Part shown: positions 1 to 8,000 of the stretch, in pieces
How positions within the stretch are numbered: the stretch's first letter is position 1
How the letters are laid out: every line of letters begins with the position of its first letter
Source: Bryobacteraceae bacterium
Lineage (GTDB): Bacteria > Acidobacteriota > Terriglobia > Bryobacterales > Bryobacteraceae
DNA length: 36,743 bases
Direction of reading: 5' to 3'
Assembly: GCA_025980665.1 (NCBI GenBank)
Contig: JAICXC010000047.1
Location: 1-36,743 of the forward strand
Program-made: the position numbers and the translations under genes
Notes under the pieces: model-generated
What the model was told of the DNA's origin: nothing
Database searches by the model: none
What the model saw: only the letters and a program-made list of their open reading frames with translations

Positions 1-717
1 GATCAGCCACAAGTTACAACAACGGAGACTCTCCAGGAGACACCGGCACAAGAGGCACCTCAGGAAACAACGCTCGCCCAAGCGCTCGAGATTGCCAAGG
101 CTAAAGCGGAAGCCGAATCCGCCAAGCGCGACGCCGCTCATCAAGCGGCTCAGGCGAAACTGGGTGATCGTGAACCGCGTGGGCCTCGGGGCGATCGCCC
201 GCCGAGAGGGCCCGGTGGAGAAAATCGTGGCGACAATCGAGGCGGTGGCCCAGGCGGCCCGCGTCGTGAAGGGCGTCCGGATCGAGGACCTGGAGGTGGT
301 CGTGAAGGTGGAGGACGTCCCGAAGGACGCCACGAAGGGCGACCGGGCGGTGGCGGAGGCCGTCCATTTGAAGGGTTCGCCGAAATCGAACTAGAGAAGC
401 TGATTTCCGACAGCCTGTATCTGGACAACCAGGCGCATGCCGTAGTCGTCCGTATGCGCGATATGGACAGCGGCACCAAGAGCCAGTTGCGGCGTTTGTA
501 CAACGCTGTGCGGCGAGCGGTGCGGGCGCCCGAATCCGAGCGTCAGCATCAATTTGTAATGTTACGCGCGCGCTTGGCGTATACCATCGCGCGGCATTCG
601 CTGCGCAGTCTGGATGCGCTCGAGCGCCTGCTGCTTCAAGTCACCCGCAGGAACGATGCGCGTGGATACGAGAGATTTAAAGACCTGTTCGAAGCCATCG
701 TGGCTTATAACGAGTAA
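1..717 (+). CDS. csm2: Csm2, type III-A CRISPR small subunit, with RG-rich N-terminal extension (5' partial)
   Basis: Small helical subunit of the type III-A (Csm) interference complex, which lines the crRNA-target duplex inside the effector. The frame is open from base 1 and has no ATG, GTG or TTG before codon 152, so the start lies off the left edge. Of the 238 visible codons, the last ~115 are a Csm2 domain: the SQLRRLYNAV helix (161-170), LRARLAYTIAR (188-198) and the terminal FKDLFEAIVAYNE, a family hallmark. Before it sit a Thr/Gln/Glu-rich stretch (1-25), an Ala/Lys/Glu helix (26-53) and a Gly/Arg/Pro-rich stretch (54-123) with many RG and RGG-like steps. Csm2 is normally a compact protein of roughly 120-150 residues, so this extension is unusual. 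csm3 follows after 9 bases. Identity of the domain is firm; the extension could also be a linker to another domain further upstream. Confidence 0.88.
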   Translation, partial: DQPQVTTTETLQETPAQEAPQETTLAQALEIAKAKAEAESAKRDAAHQAAQAKLGDREPRGPRGDRPPRGPGGENRGDNRGGGPGGPRREGRPDRGPGGGREGGGRPEGRHEGRPGGGGGRPFEGFAEIELEKLISDSLYLDNQAHAVVVRMRDMDSGTKSQLRRLYNAVRRAVRAPESERQHQFVMLRARLAYTIARHSLRSLDALERLLLQVTRRNDARGYERFKDLFEAIVAYNE

Positions 718-726
718 ACGAGGACT

Positions 727-1560
727 ATGAGCGCACATACCGCGCAAACGAAATTGAAGTTGGTCGGCAAGTTGATTCTGGCCGGCGAAGTACATTGTGA
801 GACGGGTCTGCACATCGGCGCGGGCAAGGGATCGCTTGAAATCGGCGGCGCCGACAATCCCGTCGTGAAGGATGCCTTCGGGCTGCCTTACATTCCCGGA
901 AGCTCGCTGCGCGGCAAGCTGCGTTCGCTGCTCGAGAATTCGTTGGGTGTGACCGGACCAGGCGAGCTCGTGTATCTGTCCAAGCGCCGAGGCCAGGAAG
1001 TGCGCATCCATCAGAGCGATCGTCCGGATGACGAGATCTGCCTGCTGTTTGGCCGTAATCCGGGACGCATGGAGCGCGTACAGGGCGAGGCTCTGGAATC
1101 GAGCGCGGCGAGTCCTGCGCGTCTGGCCGTGTACGACGCGCCGCTCGATCCTGAGAGCATCACGGCGCAGATGCGCGAGAATCTGGACGACGAAATCACC
1201 GAAGTGAAGAGCGAGAACGCCATCGACCGGATTACCTCGCAGGCGAATCCCCGGACGCTGGAACGTGTGCCCGCGGGCGCGCGCTTCAAGGTGCGCATGG
1301 TGCTCGACGTTCTGTGCGACGAGGACAAGGCTCTCGCGGCTCGCTTGTTCGAAGGACTGCGCCTGCTCGAAGATGACGCGTTGGGCGGCGGCGGATCCCG
1401 CGGTAGCGGCCGTGTTCGCTTCGCTAACCTCAAACTGACGTGGCGAGGGCGTGGATTCTACTCCTCGGGCGCCGAGGAAGCCGAGTTGGCTTCTGGCGAT
1501 TTGGGACAACTCCAGTCCGCCGTCAATGATTCTGCCTTCGCCGAAAAGCTCGCGGAGTAA
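727..1560 (+). CDS. csm3: Csm3, type III-A CRISPR RAMP backbone subunit and target-RNA nuclease
   Basis: RAMP (Cas7-like) subunit that forms the helical backbone of the Csm complex along the crRNA and cuts target RNA at six-base intervals. The 277-residue length fits. Motifs seen: ETGLHIGAG (25-33), ADNPVVKD (42-49), the glycine-rich loop PYIPGSSLRGKLRSLLE (54-70) and an LFGR motif near 107. By alignment with Csm3 of Streptococcus thermophilus, Asp43 matches the catalytic Asp33, so RNA cleavage should be intact. A GAGG Shine-Dalgarno sits just before the ATG, in the gap after csm2. A Gly-rich loop (LGGGGSRGSGRV) near 218-229 is a second RAMP feature. Part of the csm2-csm3-csm4-csm5 operon. 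Confidence 0.95.
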   Translation: MSAHTAQTKLKLVGKLILAGEVHCETGLHIGAGKGSLEIGGADNPVVKDAFGLPYIPGSSLRGKLRSLLENSLGVTGPGELVYLSKRRGQEVRIHQSDRPDDEICLLFGRNPGRMERVQGEALESSAASPARLAVYDAPLDPESITAQMRENLDDEITEVKSENAIDRITSQANPRTLERVPAGARFKVRMVLDVLCDEDKALAARLFEGLRLLEDDALGGGGSRGSGRVRFANLKLTWRGRGFYSSGAEEAELASGDLGQLQSAVNDSAFAEKLAE

Positions 1561-1562
1561 GA

Positions 1563-2576
1563 ATGTCATCTGGCCTGCTCATCCGCCTGCGGCCTGTCGG
1601 CCCTTGGCGCATCGGTCCCGATTCCGGAGATCGCGATCGTGTCGACCGCATCTATCACAGCGACTCGCTGTATTCCGCGGTCACGTCGGCCATGGGCCGG
1701 CTGGGGATGCTGGAGGACTGGCTGGAGGCCACGGCACGCTCGTCTGAGCCGGCCGTACGTTTCAGCTCGTGCTTTCCGTATCAGGGCAAGACGTTGCTGG
1801 TGGTGCCGCCTCGAAATTTGTGGCCGCCTCCGCCATCTTCCAAGGTTCGCTGGAAAGGTGCGCGATTCGTTCCCCTGAGTGTTGTGGAGTCTCTGGCTGC
1901 CGGCAGGGGATTGTCCGAGGATGGCTGGACTATCGATGGACCCAGCGAGTGCCTGTTGCCATTCAGTACTCCGCCGGTGCCCGGTCCGTTTCGCGTCTCG
2001 GTACGATCTAGTGCCGGGATCGATCGGGAAGGCGAATCGGTTGCTCCCCATTCCACAGCGTGTCTCGAGTTTGCACCGGGTTGCGGATTGTGGTGCGTCG
2101 TAAATTTTTCTAACAGCGCCGCACAGGAGCGATGGACCAAGCCACTCACCGCGGCCTTCCGGCTCCTTTCGGATTCCGGATTCGGCGGCAAGCGGTCGCA
2201 GGGCTGGGGTCGAGCGGAGATGCCCGAGATCTCAGAAGGCTTGAGCGAACTTCAATTCCATACAGAGGACGTGGCCAATGGAGCCTATTGGCTCCTGTCA
2301 TTGTTCCACCCCGCGGCCTCGGATACCGTGGAATGGTCGCAGGGCAACTACACGCTCACCACTCGCGGCGGGCGAGTGGAAAGCGACGCACGCTGGGGCG
2401 ATCCCAAAAAACAGACGCGCATGGTCGCCGAAGGCTCGGTGCTGGTAGCCTCGGCGGAGCCGCGTGGATCAGCAGCCGATGTGGCTCCTGATGGATTTCC
2501 GCATCCGGTGTATCGCGCGGGCTTCGCCTTAGCGATTCCCATCCCACTTCTAGTGACTAAGCAGGCCGCATCTTGA
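1563..2576 (+). CDS. csm4: Csm4, type III-A CRISPR RAMP (Cas5-like) subunit
   Basis: Cas5-like RAMP that caps the 5' handle end of the crRNA and holds Cas10 in the Csm complex. It has 337 residues, in the usual range. It opens with a RAMP beta strand (LLIRLRPVGPWRIG), followed by HSDSLYSAVTSAMG (36-49), the typical Csm4 segment where the first chain enters the RAMP fold. The C-terminal half has the glycine-rich FGGKRSQGWGRAEMPEI motif near 215. The ATG lies two bases after the csm3 stop, and the GGAG overlapping that stop can serve as its ribosome binding site. Called from motifs and operon position; sequence divergence of Csm4 makes the exact domain limits uncertain. Confidence 0.9.
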   Translation: MSSGLLIRLRPVGPWRIGPDSGDRDRVDRIYHSDSLYSAVTSAMGRLGMLEDWLEATARSSEPAVRFSSCFPYQGKTLLVVPPRNLWPPPPSSKVRWKGARFVPLSVVESLAAGRGLSEDGWTIDGPSECLLPFSTPPVPGPFRVSVRSSAGIDREGESVAPHSTACLEFAPGCGLWCVVNFSNSAAQERWTKPLTAAFRLLSDSGFGGKRSQGWGRAEMPEISEGLSELQFHTEDVANGAYWLLSLFHPAASDTVEWSQGNYTLTTRGGRVESDARWGDPKKQTRMVAEGSVLVASAEPRGSAADVAPDGFPHPVYRAGFALAIPIPLLVTKQAAS

Positions 2577-3670
2577 AATACCGTGTCACATGCCTGACTC
2601 CGACGCTCGTGGGGGACGGCCAGAAGCTCGCTCCCATCGACTACATGGTGTGGAAAGACCACGTCAACGTTCTCGATCAGCGCAGAATCTTTCGTTTACT
2701 GTCCAAAGGCCCGCGCCTGGAAGGATATCTGACCCAGCTCAAGACAGCCGACAAGCTGGATTTCGGTTCCTGGGGCGGATTCGCGCAAAACTTTGCCGGA
2801 CGACGGATTCCCTTCGAACACACTAGCTCGGTTCCGGTCTGGGAACGCAGCCATTCGGAAAACCTATTCATTCCAACCTTTGCCACTTCGCCATTGGGTC
2901 CCTATCTGCCCGCCACCGCAATCAAGGGTGCCTTGCGAACCGGCGCAGTCTTTGAGCGCTGGAGCGAAAATACACTGCGTGAGCTGGCGAGTCGGATAGA
3001 AGCGGACCGCGCGCCGCGCAACCCTGCCGCTAAAGCCGAGGATGCCGTGCTCGGTGGCCACGCCGGGAATCGGATGAAGCGCGTGGCGACAGCCGATTCC
3101 GCGCCCGTTACGTATACCGGCATGAGGATTTACCTGCTGCGCACGTCCACGATGGTGGCGCGCGGGGCGGGAAAGTTCGACCTGGGCTGGAAATCGCCCC
3201 GCGGCACGTCGGACGCCCGCAGGATCGATGACAGCACGCCGGTATTCGCGGAAATGGCGGCTCCGGGCATGGTTTTTGAAGGGTTGTGGAAAGAAACCTC
3301 CCCGCAGGATCGCCAAAAGCTGTTCCAAGCCTCTAACTCCTTCGCTATTAGTCAGATACAGCGGCATATGGCGTACGCTGAGGCCACCGGGCTGGGACGC
3401 CTGGCCGAAACGTTGAACCGCCTCGAAAAACGCGTCCTAGGAGCCGCAAATGACTCCTGCGTGCTTTCCTTGGGATGGGGTGGCGGGATGTTGTCCAAGA
3501 TCTCAGTAGGTGACACGGCGGACCCGAGCTACCGCTCGATTCTCAGGCACGTCAGCCTGTACCAGAAAGCCGTTCAGACCGGCTTGCCCTTTCCAAAGAC
3601 CCGGCGGATCGTGTTTGAAGGCGGTCATCCGGCATCGTTGCCTGGCTGGGTTTTACTCGAAATCAGTTAG
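2573..3670 (+). CDS. csm5: Csm5, type III-A CRISPR RAMP subunit at the crRNA 3' end
   Basis: Csm5 sits at the 3' end of the crRNA in the Csm complex and is needed for crRNA maturation in the systems studied. The 365-residue product starts with the RAMP strand YRVTCLTPTLVGDG, typical of Csm5, and has PYLPATAIKGALRTG (about 105-119), the family's glycine-rich segment. A C-terminal LGWGGGMLSK loop is also typical. The start is a TTG whose last two bases begin the csm4 TGA, a 4-base overlap that suggests translational coupling. It is the last gene of the visible csm operon: a 112-base gap follows and no csm6, cas6 or repeat array comes next. Confidence 0.92.
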   Translation: MKYRVTCLTPTLVGDGQKLAPIDYMVWKDHVNVLDQRRIFRLLSKGPRLEGYLTQLKTADKLDFGSWGGFAQNFAGRRIPFEHTSSVPVWERSHSENLFIPTFATSPLGPYLPATAIKGALRTGAVFERWSENTLRELASRIEADRAPRNPAAKAEDAVLGGHAGNRMKRVATADSAPVTYTGMRIYLLRTSTMVARGAGKFDLGWKSPRGTSDARRIDDSTPVFAEMAAPGMVFEGLWKETSPQDRQKLFQASNSFAISQIQRHMAYAEATGLGRLAETLNRLEKRVLGAANDSCVLSLGWGGGMLSKISVGDTADPSYRSILRHVSLYQKAVQTGLPFPKTRRIVFEGGHPASLPGWVLLEIS

Positions 3671-3768
3671 CAACGCGGGTGCTCTCTCGTACCGAGCCGA
3701 CGGGAGGGGTATTCGCCCTACAGGAGCCGCATGATACTATCGATCTAGAAGAGAGAAACAAGAGAGGG

Positions 3769-3774
3769 TAGAAT
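3769..3774 (+). promoter_or_regulatory. -10-like TAGAAT before the ATPase gene
   Basis: TAGAAT ends 8 bases before the ATG at 3783, in the 112-base gap after csm5. A second -10-like TACTAT lies at 3735-3740, and with it the purine-rich AGAGAGGG could act as a ribosome binding site. No convincing -35 was found for either. Confidence 0.35.
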
Positions 3775-3782
3775 CCCCGGAA

Positions 3783-4664
3783 ATGTATAATGCTTTCTTC
3801 GGCTTCTCGGAGAGCCCGTTTAGCCTAAGTCCAGATCCCGCTTTCTTTTACCGGAGTGAACGGCATGAGGAAGCGCTCGCGAATTTGGTGTATGGTGTAC
3901 AAGCCCGTAAAGGGTTTATCGTCTTGTCCGGCGAGGTAGGCACGGGTAAGACCACCATGCTCGAGTGCCTTCGGGATTATCTGGAGGCGAATTTCATCGA
4001 GTTCGCGTTCCTTTTCAATTCCCGCATCAACGTGGAGCAGTTCTTCGAGATGATCGCCTACGATCTCGACTTGCCATGCTCGCGCACTTCGAAAACTGAG
4101 GTTCTGTTCGCGCTCAATACCCTGTTGGTAGAACAAGCCCAGGACGGCAAAACCGTCGTGCTGATCGTAGACGAAGCGCATAACCTCGAATGGGAAGTGC
4201 TCGAAGAGATCCGGTTGCTGGGGAATCTCGAAAATCGCAACGGAAAATTACTGCAGATCGTCCTGGCGGGGCAGCCTGAGCTCGACCGCAAACTGGACGC
4301 TCCGAACCTCCGGCAGTTGAAGCAGCGCGTAGTGCTGCGCTGCAACCTGACGCCCTTCGCGCTGCGCGAGGCCGTTGAGTACATCGATTCCCGCATGTCG
4401 CGCGTCGGGATGCCGGATCAGCAGGTGTTTTCCGAAGAGCTGATGTCGGAGATCCATTTGCGGGCGCAGGGAATCCCGCGCGTGATCAACGGCGTCTGCG
4501 ACAACATGCTTCTGACCGCCTTTGCCATGGAGACCAAGGTCTGCACGGTAGAAATGCTCGATGAAGTGTGCCGGGACATGCGCCTGGATTGGCCGGGCAG
4601 CCGCCGGTCCCGGATGCGTGCAGAAACCCAAGAGTCCTTCGAGCGCGCGCCTTATAAAGTCTAG
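3783..4664 (+). CDS. ExeA/GspA-type AAA+ ATPase
   Basis: Cytoplasmic AAA+ ATPase of the ExeA/GspA group, which in other bacteria helps secretin assembly or, as a relative, belongs to exosortase (PEP-CTERM) and exopolysaccharide clusters. The 293-residue protein starts with the family's typical MYNAFFGFSESPFSLSPDP, has Walker A GEVGTGKTT (50-58), Walker B VVLIVDEAHNL (125-135), and LAGQPEL (about 161-167), a sensor-like segment. GIPRVIN near 230 is the usual sensor-2 region. It stands alone here, between the csm operon and a convergent zinc-ribbon gene. A role with the PEP-CTERM protein encoded at 18044 is possible but not shown; no exosortase gene is in view. Confidence 0.85.
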   Translation: MYNAFFGFSESPFSLSPDPAFFYRSERHEEALANLVYGVQARKGFIVLSGEVGTGKTTMLECLRDYLEANFIEFAFLFNSRINVEQFFEMIAYDLDLPCSRTSKTEVLFALNTLLVEQAQDGKTVVLIVDEAHNLEWEVLEEIRLLGNLENRNGKLLQIVLAGQPELDRKLDAPNLRQLKQRVVLRCNLTPFALREAVEYIDSRMSRVGMPDQQVFSEELMSEIHLRAQGIPRVINGVCDNMLLTAFAMETKVCTVEMLDEVCRDMRLDWPGSRRSRMRAETQESFERAPYKV

Positions 4665-4666
4665 TA

Positions 4667-4689
4667 GGGCCGAGGAACATGCCTCGCCC
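4667..4689. terminator. Hairpin between convergent genes, REP-like
   Basis: GGG-C-CGAGG pairs with CCTCG-CCC around AACATG (one bulged C). It lies between the stops of the ATPase gene and the convergent zinc-ribbon gene, so it can stop transcription from both sides. There is no T-tract. A related sequence occurs at about 35780-35800. Confidence 0.5.
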
Positions 4690-4692
4690 GCA

Positions 4693-5433
4693 CTACCGCA
4701 CCGTCGCGGCGTCTTCGAAGCTTACTGGCGGGTTGTAATACAAAAACCGGCCGCAGCTTTCGCAGAACATCAATTGGTCGCCTTTTCTTAGATCCTGGAG
4801 GAATTGCGGACGGAGGTTAATCTGGCAGCCTGAGCACCTGCCGTGGACCGCTTCAGCGACAACGGTACTATTGTTGAACCTCTTGCGGATCTTCTCATAG
4901 GCTGCCAGCGACGGCTTCGGCAGTTTAGCCACCGATTCGGTGCGCTGCTGTCGGAGCACATCCAGTTCCTTCTGGTCGGCCGCAGTGCGCTCGCGAGCCT
5001 GAGCTTTTTCCGCTTCCACCGATTTCTTTTCCTCGGCCAGAGCCTTCTCGGCCTTCTTGACGTTCTGGTCGAGCGGTTCCGATTCGCTCATCAGCTCCAG
5101 AATCCGGTCTTCGGCCTGGCGAATTTCTTTCTCGATGAACTCGATCTCGTGCTGGAAGGCCTTGTACTGTTCGTTAGTCTTGGCTTGCAGCATCTGATCG
5201 CGGAGCTTCGAAATCTTCTGCTGGTGAACCTGAATGTCTCCATCCAGTTTCTTGCGATCTTTCTGATTGGCGGTGAGAGCGGCTTTATCCGCTTCGAGTT
5301 TCCGATTGTGCGATTCGAGAGCTTTCTCGATCACGGCGACATGCTTGGGCAGCGCGGCCACTTCTTTTTCGAGTGCTGTGATTTTCTGGTCTAGCGATTG
5401 AAGCTGAATCACCAGATGAACATCTGGATACAT
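4693..5433 (-). CDS. Coiled-coil C4 zinc-ribbon protein (COG1579 family, CdsZ-like)
   Basis: A 246-residue protein with a long coiled coil (about 8-165, heptads rich in Lys, Glu and Leu) and a C-terminal four-cysteine zinc ribbon, C200-x2-C203 and C224-x2-C227, followed by GRFLYY. This is the layout of the COG1579 family, reported in other bacteria as nucleic-acid-associated proteins or regulators such as CdsZ. The frame is open to 5487, but the ATG at 5433 is preferred: it starts the conserved part (MYPDVHLVIQLQSLD) and has TAAAAT 8 bases upstream. The longer version would overlap the divergent hemQ start. Precise role unknown. Confidence 0.8.
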   Translation of the reverse strand: MYPDVHLVIQLQSLDQKITALEKEVAALPKHVAVIEKALESHNRKLEADKAALTANQKDRKKLDGDIQVHQQKISKLRDQMLQAKTNEQYKAFQHEIEFIEKEIRQAEDRILELMSESEPLDQNVKKAEKALAEEKKSVEAEKAQARERTAADQKELDVLRQQRTESVAKLPKPSLAAYEKIRKRFNNSTVVAEAVHGRCSGCQINLRPQFLQDLRKGDQLMFCESCGRFLYYNPPVSFEDAATVR

Positions 5434-5441
5434 GGATCTTG

Positions 5442-5470
5442 ATTTTAGCATGCGTCGAACGCGATACAGT
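5442..5470. promoter_or_regulatory. Back-to-back -10 elements between the zinc-ribbon gene and hemQ
   Basis: On the minus strand TAAAAT (5442-5447) ends 8 bases before the ATG at 5433. On the plus strand TACAGT (5465-5470) ends 11 bases before the hemQ ATG. The two promoters must share a 48-base gap, so their -35 regions overlap. No clear -35 hexamers were found. Confidence 0.35.
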
Positions 5471-5481
5471 AAAAGACGAGC

Positions 5482-6297
5482 ATGCAACAGCCTGAAAACA
5501 TTCCTCCTGTACCCTTAACGATTGAAGGTGCGGCAGTTCTCCACCAGATGATGCGCGTGCGGTGGGCCCCCTGGCGGGCGCTTCCGGCCAATGACCGTGC
5601 GGCCATTCTGGAGGAAGCCGCAGCCACAATAGGGGCTACCGAAAAGCAGAACAGCGCGGCATTCGGGCTCCTGGGGCACAAAGGGGACCTGATGCTGGTC
5701 CACTTTCGCCCGGGTTTCGACCAACTGGGCGAGGTCCAGACCTGTTTGGCCCACCTGCGGCTGTGGGATTACCTGGAACAGACCAGCTCGTATCTTTCGG
5801 TAGTAGAACTGGGTTTGTATGAGTCGACGGGCAAGGCATACACCGATCTGGCCGAGAAGGGAATCGTGCCGCACAGCGCCGACTGGAACGCGCAGATCGA
5901 ACAGACGCTTGAGCGGCAGCGCCAGGCCATGCATCCGCGCCTGTTTCCGGACGTGCCGCCCGCGAAATACTTGTGCTTTTATCCCATGGATCGCCGCCGT
6001 GGGGAAGATAAGAATTGGTATCAGCTTCCCTTGGGCGAACGGCAGCGCCAGATGGCCGAGCATGGCGCAGTGGGTCGCCGCTACGCCGGCACAGTCAGGC
6101 AGATCATCACCGGGTCGATCGGCTTCGACGATTGGGAATGGGGCGTGGATCTGTTCGCCGACGATCCACTGGTCTTCAAAAAGCTGATTTACGAAATGCG
6201 CTTCGACCACGTCAGCGCGGTATACGCGCTGTTCGGATCGTTCTTCGTCGGCCGGCGGCTGGACGTGGAAGGATTCCGAAAACTATTGACGGTATGA
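5482..6297 (+). CDS. hemQ: HemQ, coproheme decarboxylase
   Basis: Chlorite-dismutase-fold enzyme that converts coproheme to heme b in the coproporphyrin-dependent heme pathway, using peroxide. The 271-residue protein has the conserved CFYPMDRRR (165-173), with Tyr167 at the place of the reactive tyrosine of characterised HemQ, then NWYQLPLGERQRQMAEHG, in which His194 matches the proximal heme ligand. GSIGFDDWEWGVDLFADDP (211-229) is the other family signature. A true chlorite dismutase would carry the distal Arg in a different context, so HemQ is preferred. No other heme gene is next to it. Start ATG at 5482; it has no clear Shine-Dalgarno. Confidence 0.93.
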   Translation: MQQPENIPPVPLTIEGAAVLHQMMRVRWAPWRALPANDRAAILEEAAATIGATEKQNSAAFGLLGHKGDLMLVHFRPGFDQLGEVQTCLAHLRLWDYLEQTSSYLSVVELGLYESTGKAYTDLAEKGIVPHSADWNAQIEQTLERQRQAMHPRLFPDVPPAKYLCFYPMDRRRGEDKNWYQLPLGERQRQMAEHGAVGRRYAGTVRQIITGSIGFDDWEWGVDLFADDPLVFKKLIYEMRFDHVSAVYALFGSFFVGRRLDVEGFRKLLTV

Positions 6298-6343
6298 AAA
6301 TCGGGGGTCAGGCTGGGGGAGACGATCGACACTACAGAGTGAA

Positions 6344-6367
6344 GGGGCTGGCTGGACAGCCAGCCCC
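6344..6367. terminator. Perfect 11-bp hairpin between hemQ and a convergent gene
   Basis: GGGGCTGGCTG and CAGCCAGCCCC form a perfect stem around GA (or 10 bp with a four-base loop). It is placed between the hemQ stop and the stop of the convergent beta-helix gene. No T-tract, so it may act as a bidirectional stop or a transcript-end stabiliser. Confidence 0.6.
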
Positions 6368-6377
6368 AAGCTAGAGC

Positions 6378-7628
6378 TCACTGCGAAGGTTGCGTAAGCC
6401 AGGGGCTCACTTGCACGCCCGCGCCTACAAAACTCGAACAACCGTTCGAGCCCGGACCGCCGGAGCATTTCCACCAGTTCATGGTGGCGTTGACCGCTCC
6501 CGTGCCCAGATTATCGATCCCGAGATTGTCGAACAAGTTATTGAGATGCACAGCAACGGCGCCTGGGGTCTTGATCGCTACGTCGATTCCCTCATTCTTA
6601 ATCGTATTGCCGACGATGACGACGCCCGTGATGGGAGCGGCGCCGGCATCGGTATCGCTGAATACGTCAACCCCGGTAGGGACGGTCGTTCCCGGATCGG
6701 AGTCGGGTCCATTACCGGAGATGGTGTTCCCGGCAATCAAGATATCGGTCAGCTTCTGGAGAGGGGTGTGGGAATGGAGCGCGACCCCGGGGAGTCCGTT
6801 ACCGGTAAGGGTATTTCCGATCACAACGTCGCCCCAATTCTGTGCGCCGGGAGGTCCCGTGAAAACGCCTACGCCCGCGCCTTCGCCGGTCAATAGTCCG
6901 TTGCGCGCCGAGGTGTTTCCGCTGACGGTGATGTGATAAACGCCCGACGTCGGATCCTGCGGGCTCAGAGCAAAATGATGCGAAGCGAGCGTGATGCCGC
7001 AGTCGTAAGGATTGTCCTGGACAGTATTGCCGGTGATTAGGTTGTCGTGATTAGGTCCGGTGTCGTCACTGATGAGGATGCCGCCCGCGTTGTGATCGAC
7101 CAGATTGTTGGACACCGTGGAGTTGGTGACGCCGCTCAAGTGGATGCCCTCGCCGCAGTCGAAACCTTCCCCGGCCACAAAGGCCGGCCGGATGCCCGGG
7201 CATACTGGTCCCCCCGCGGCGAATGGCTGAAGATTGCGGTCATTCCCGGTCACATGATTGTTGATAATCGTGACGTCCGTCGCGTTGATCACCAGGATGC
7301 CTTGAAAGTTGGCATTCGCGACGGTGAATCCGCTGACCACGACATGGCTTGCACCGACCTCGATACCGTCCGGCAGATTCAGTGCGTTAACGATCGTATT
7401 CGCGGAGTTCTCGCCGAGCAGCGCCAGCGGTTTGTTGACAATCACATATTCAGCGTAGGTTCCGTGCCCTACCGTGACGGTGTCATTCGCGTCCGCGGCA
7501 GCTATCGCCGCATTGATGGACGAAAGGCAGCCGCCCCCGCCACCAGGCTTTACGCACTGATTGGCGCCGAAGACAGCCGGGGCAAAAACGATCGCAACGC
7601 TCAACCACTTTTGTCTGGAAAAATACAT
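6378..7628 (-). CDS. Secreted right-handed parallel beta-helix repeat protein
   Basis: A 416-residue exported protein. Residues 1-22 form a signal peptide (MYFSRQKWLSVAIVFAPAVFG, then ANQ). The rest is built from repeats with the pattern VxxNxVxxN or IxGNTIxGNG, as in NosD/PbH1 domains: about ten turns between residues 70 and 390. Such proteins are often polysaccharide lyases, hydrolases or structural envelope proteins; no catalytic site is recognised. Four cysteines (near 26 and 34, and in WKCSGGPGSNGCSS close to the C-terminus) could pair. The ATG has a good AGGAG Shine-Dalgarno with six bases between, in contrast to many other genes here. Function beyond the fold is unknown. Confidence 0.8.
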   Translation of the reverse strand: MYFSRQKWLSVAIVFAPAVFGANQCVKPGGGGGCLSSINAAIAAADANDTVTVGHGTYAEYVIVNKPLALLGENSANTIVNALNLPDGIEVGASHVVVSGFTVANANFQGILVINATDVTIINNHVTGNDRNLQPFAAGGPVCPGIRPAFVAGEGFDCGEGIHLSGVTNSTVSNNLVDHNAGGILISDDTGPNHDNLITGNTVQDNPYDCGITLASHHFALSPQDPTSGVYHITVSGNTSARNGLLTGEGAGVGVFTGPPGAQNWGDVVIGNTLTGNGLPGVALHSHTPLQKLTDILIAGNTISGNGPDSDPGTTVPTGVDVFSDTDAGAAPITGVVIVGNTIKNEGIDVAIKTPGAVAVHLNNLFDNLGIDNLGTGAVNATMNWWKCSGGPGSNGCSSFVGAGVQVSPWLTQPSQ

Positions 7629-7726
7629 GAGGAACTCCTATTTACTTGGGATATCGGCCAGCCCTGCTATGGTAAAGGCAGCATATTTCAATGTCAATGG
7701 TCATAGGAGTACCATGAGCCTGACCC

Positions 7727-7978
7727 ATGGTATTAAACCAAGCCATATGCGTCTGGCTCTTGAGCCTGCTGGCGGGAACCATCGGGGCTCAATCACGCCG
7801 TCCTAGCGAGGCACGATTACAGTTCGAACAGAGGCCGGGATGTATGCGGCCACTACACGCAAATCGTATGGGCCGATACCAGAGAAGTGGTATGCGCAGT
7901 GGCACGACTGGGACGACGCGAGGTTTGGGTTTGTAATTATGTCCGCCCGGGAGCTGGGTCGGCAAGCGGCCTCATTAG
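7727..7978 (+). pseudogene. Decayed CAP/SCP-domain secreted protein gene
   Basis: The first frame encodes a signal peptide (MVLNQAICVWLLSLLAGTIGAQ from 7727). The conserved C-terminal part of a CAP (SCP/PR-1) domain appears in another frame from about 7809: residues reading YSSN, then CGHYTQIVWADTREV (7845 on) and EVWVCNY. Just after NY the frame shifts by one base to give PPGSWVGKRPH and a stop at 7976-7978, the usual CAP ending. So most of the N-terminal CAP domain is missing and there are at least two frame changes. CAP proteins of this type are exported and small in Acidobacteria. No intact protein can be made. Confidence 0.8.
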
Positions 7979-8000
7979 CGTGGCGGCGGGATCGCGGTTA

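Noticed and set aside
92..394. A 100-codon frame in the Gly/Arg-rich region near the left edge
   Set aside because: It is a shadow of the csm2 extension: the frame joined to the Csm2 domain has codons GGN, CGN and CCN throughout, and this other frame has no ribosome site or recognisable motif.
562..1569. Long antisense frame (335 codons) over csm2/csm3
   Set aside because: It lies opposite firmly identified csm genes, and such open antisense frames are common in high-GC DNA.
5482..6297. HemQ as a true chlorite dismutase
   Set aside because: The YPMDRRR and NWYQLP motifs with the reactive Tyr are those of the heme-making branch.
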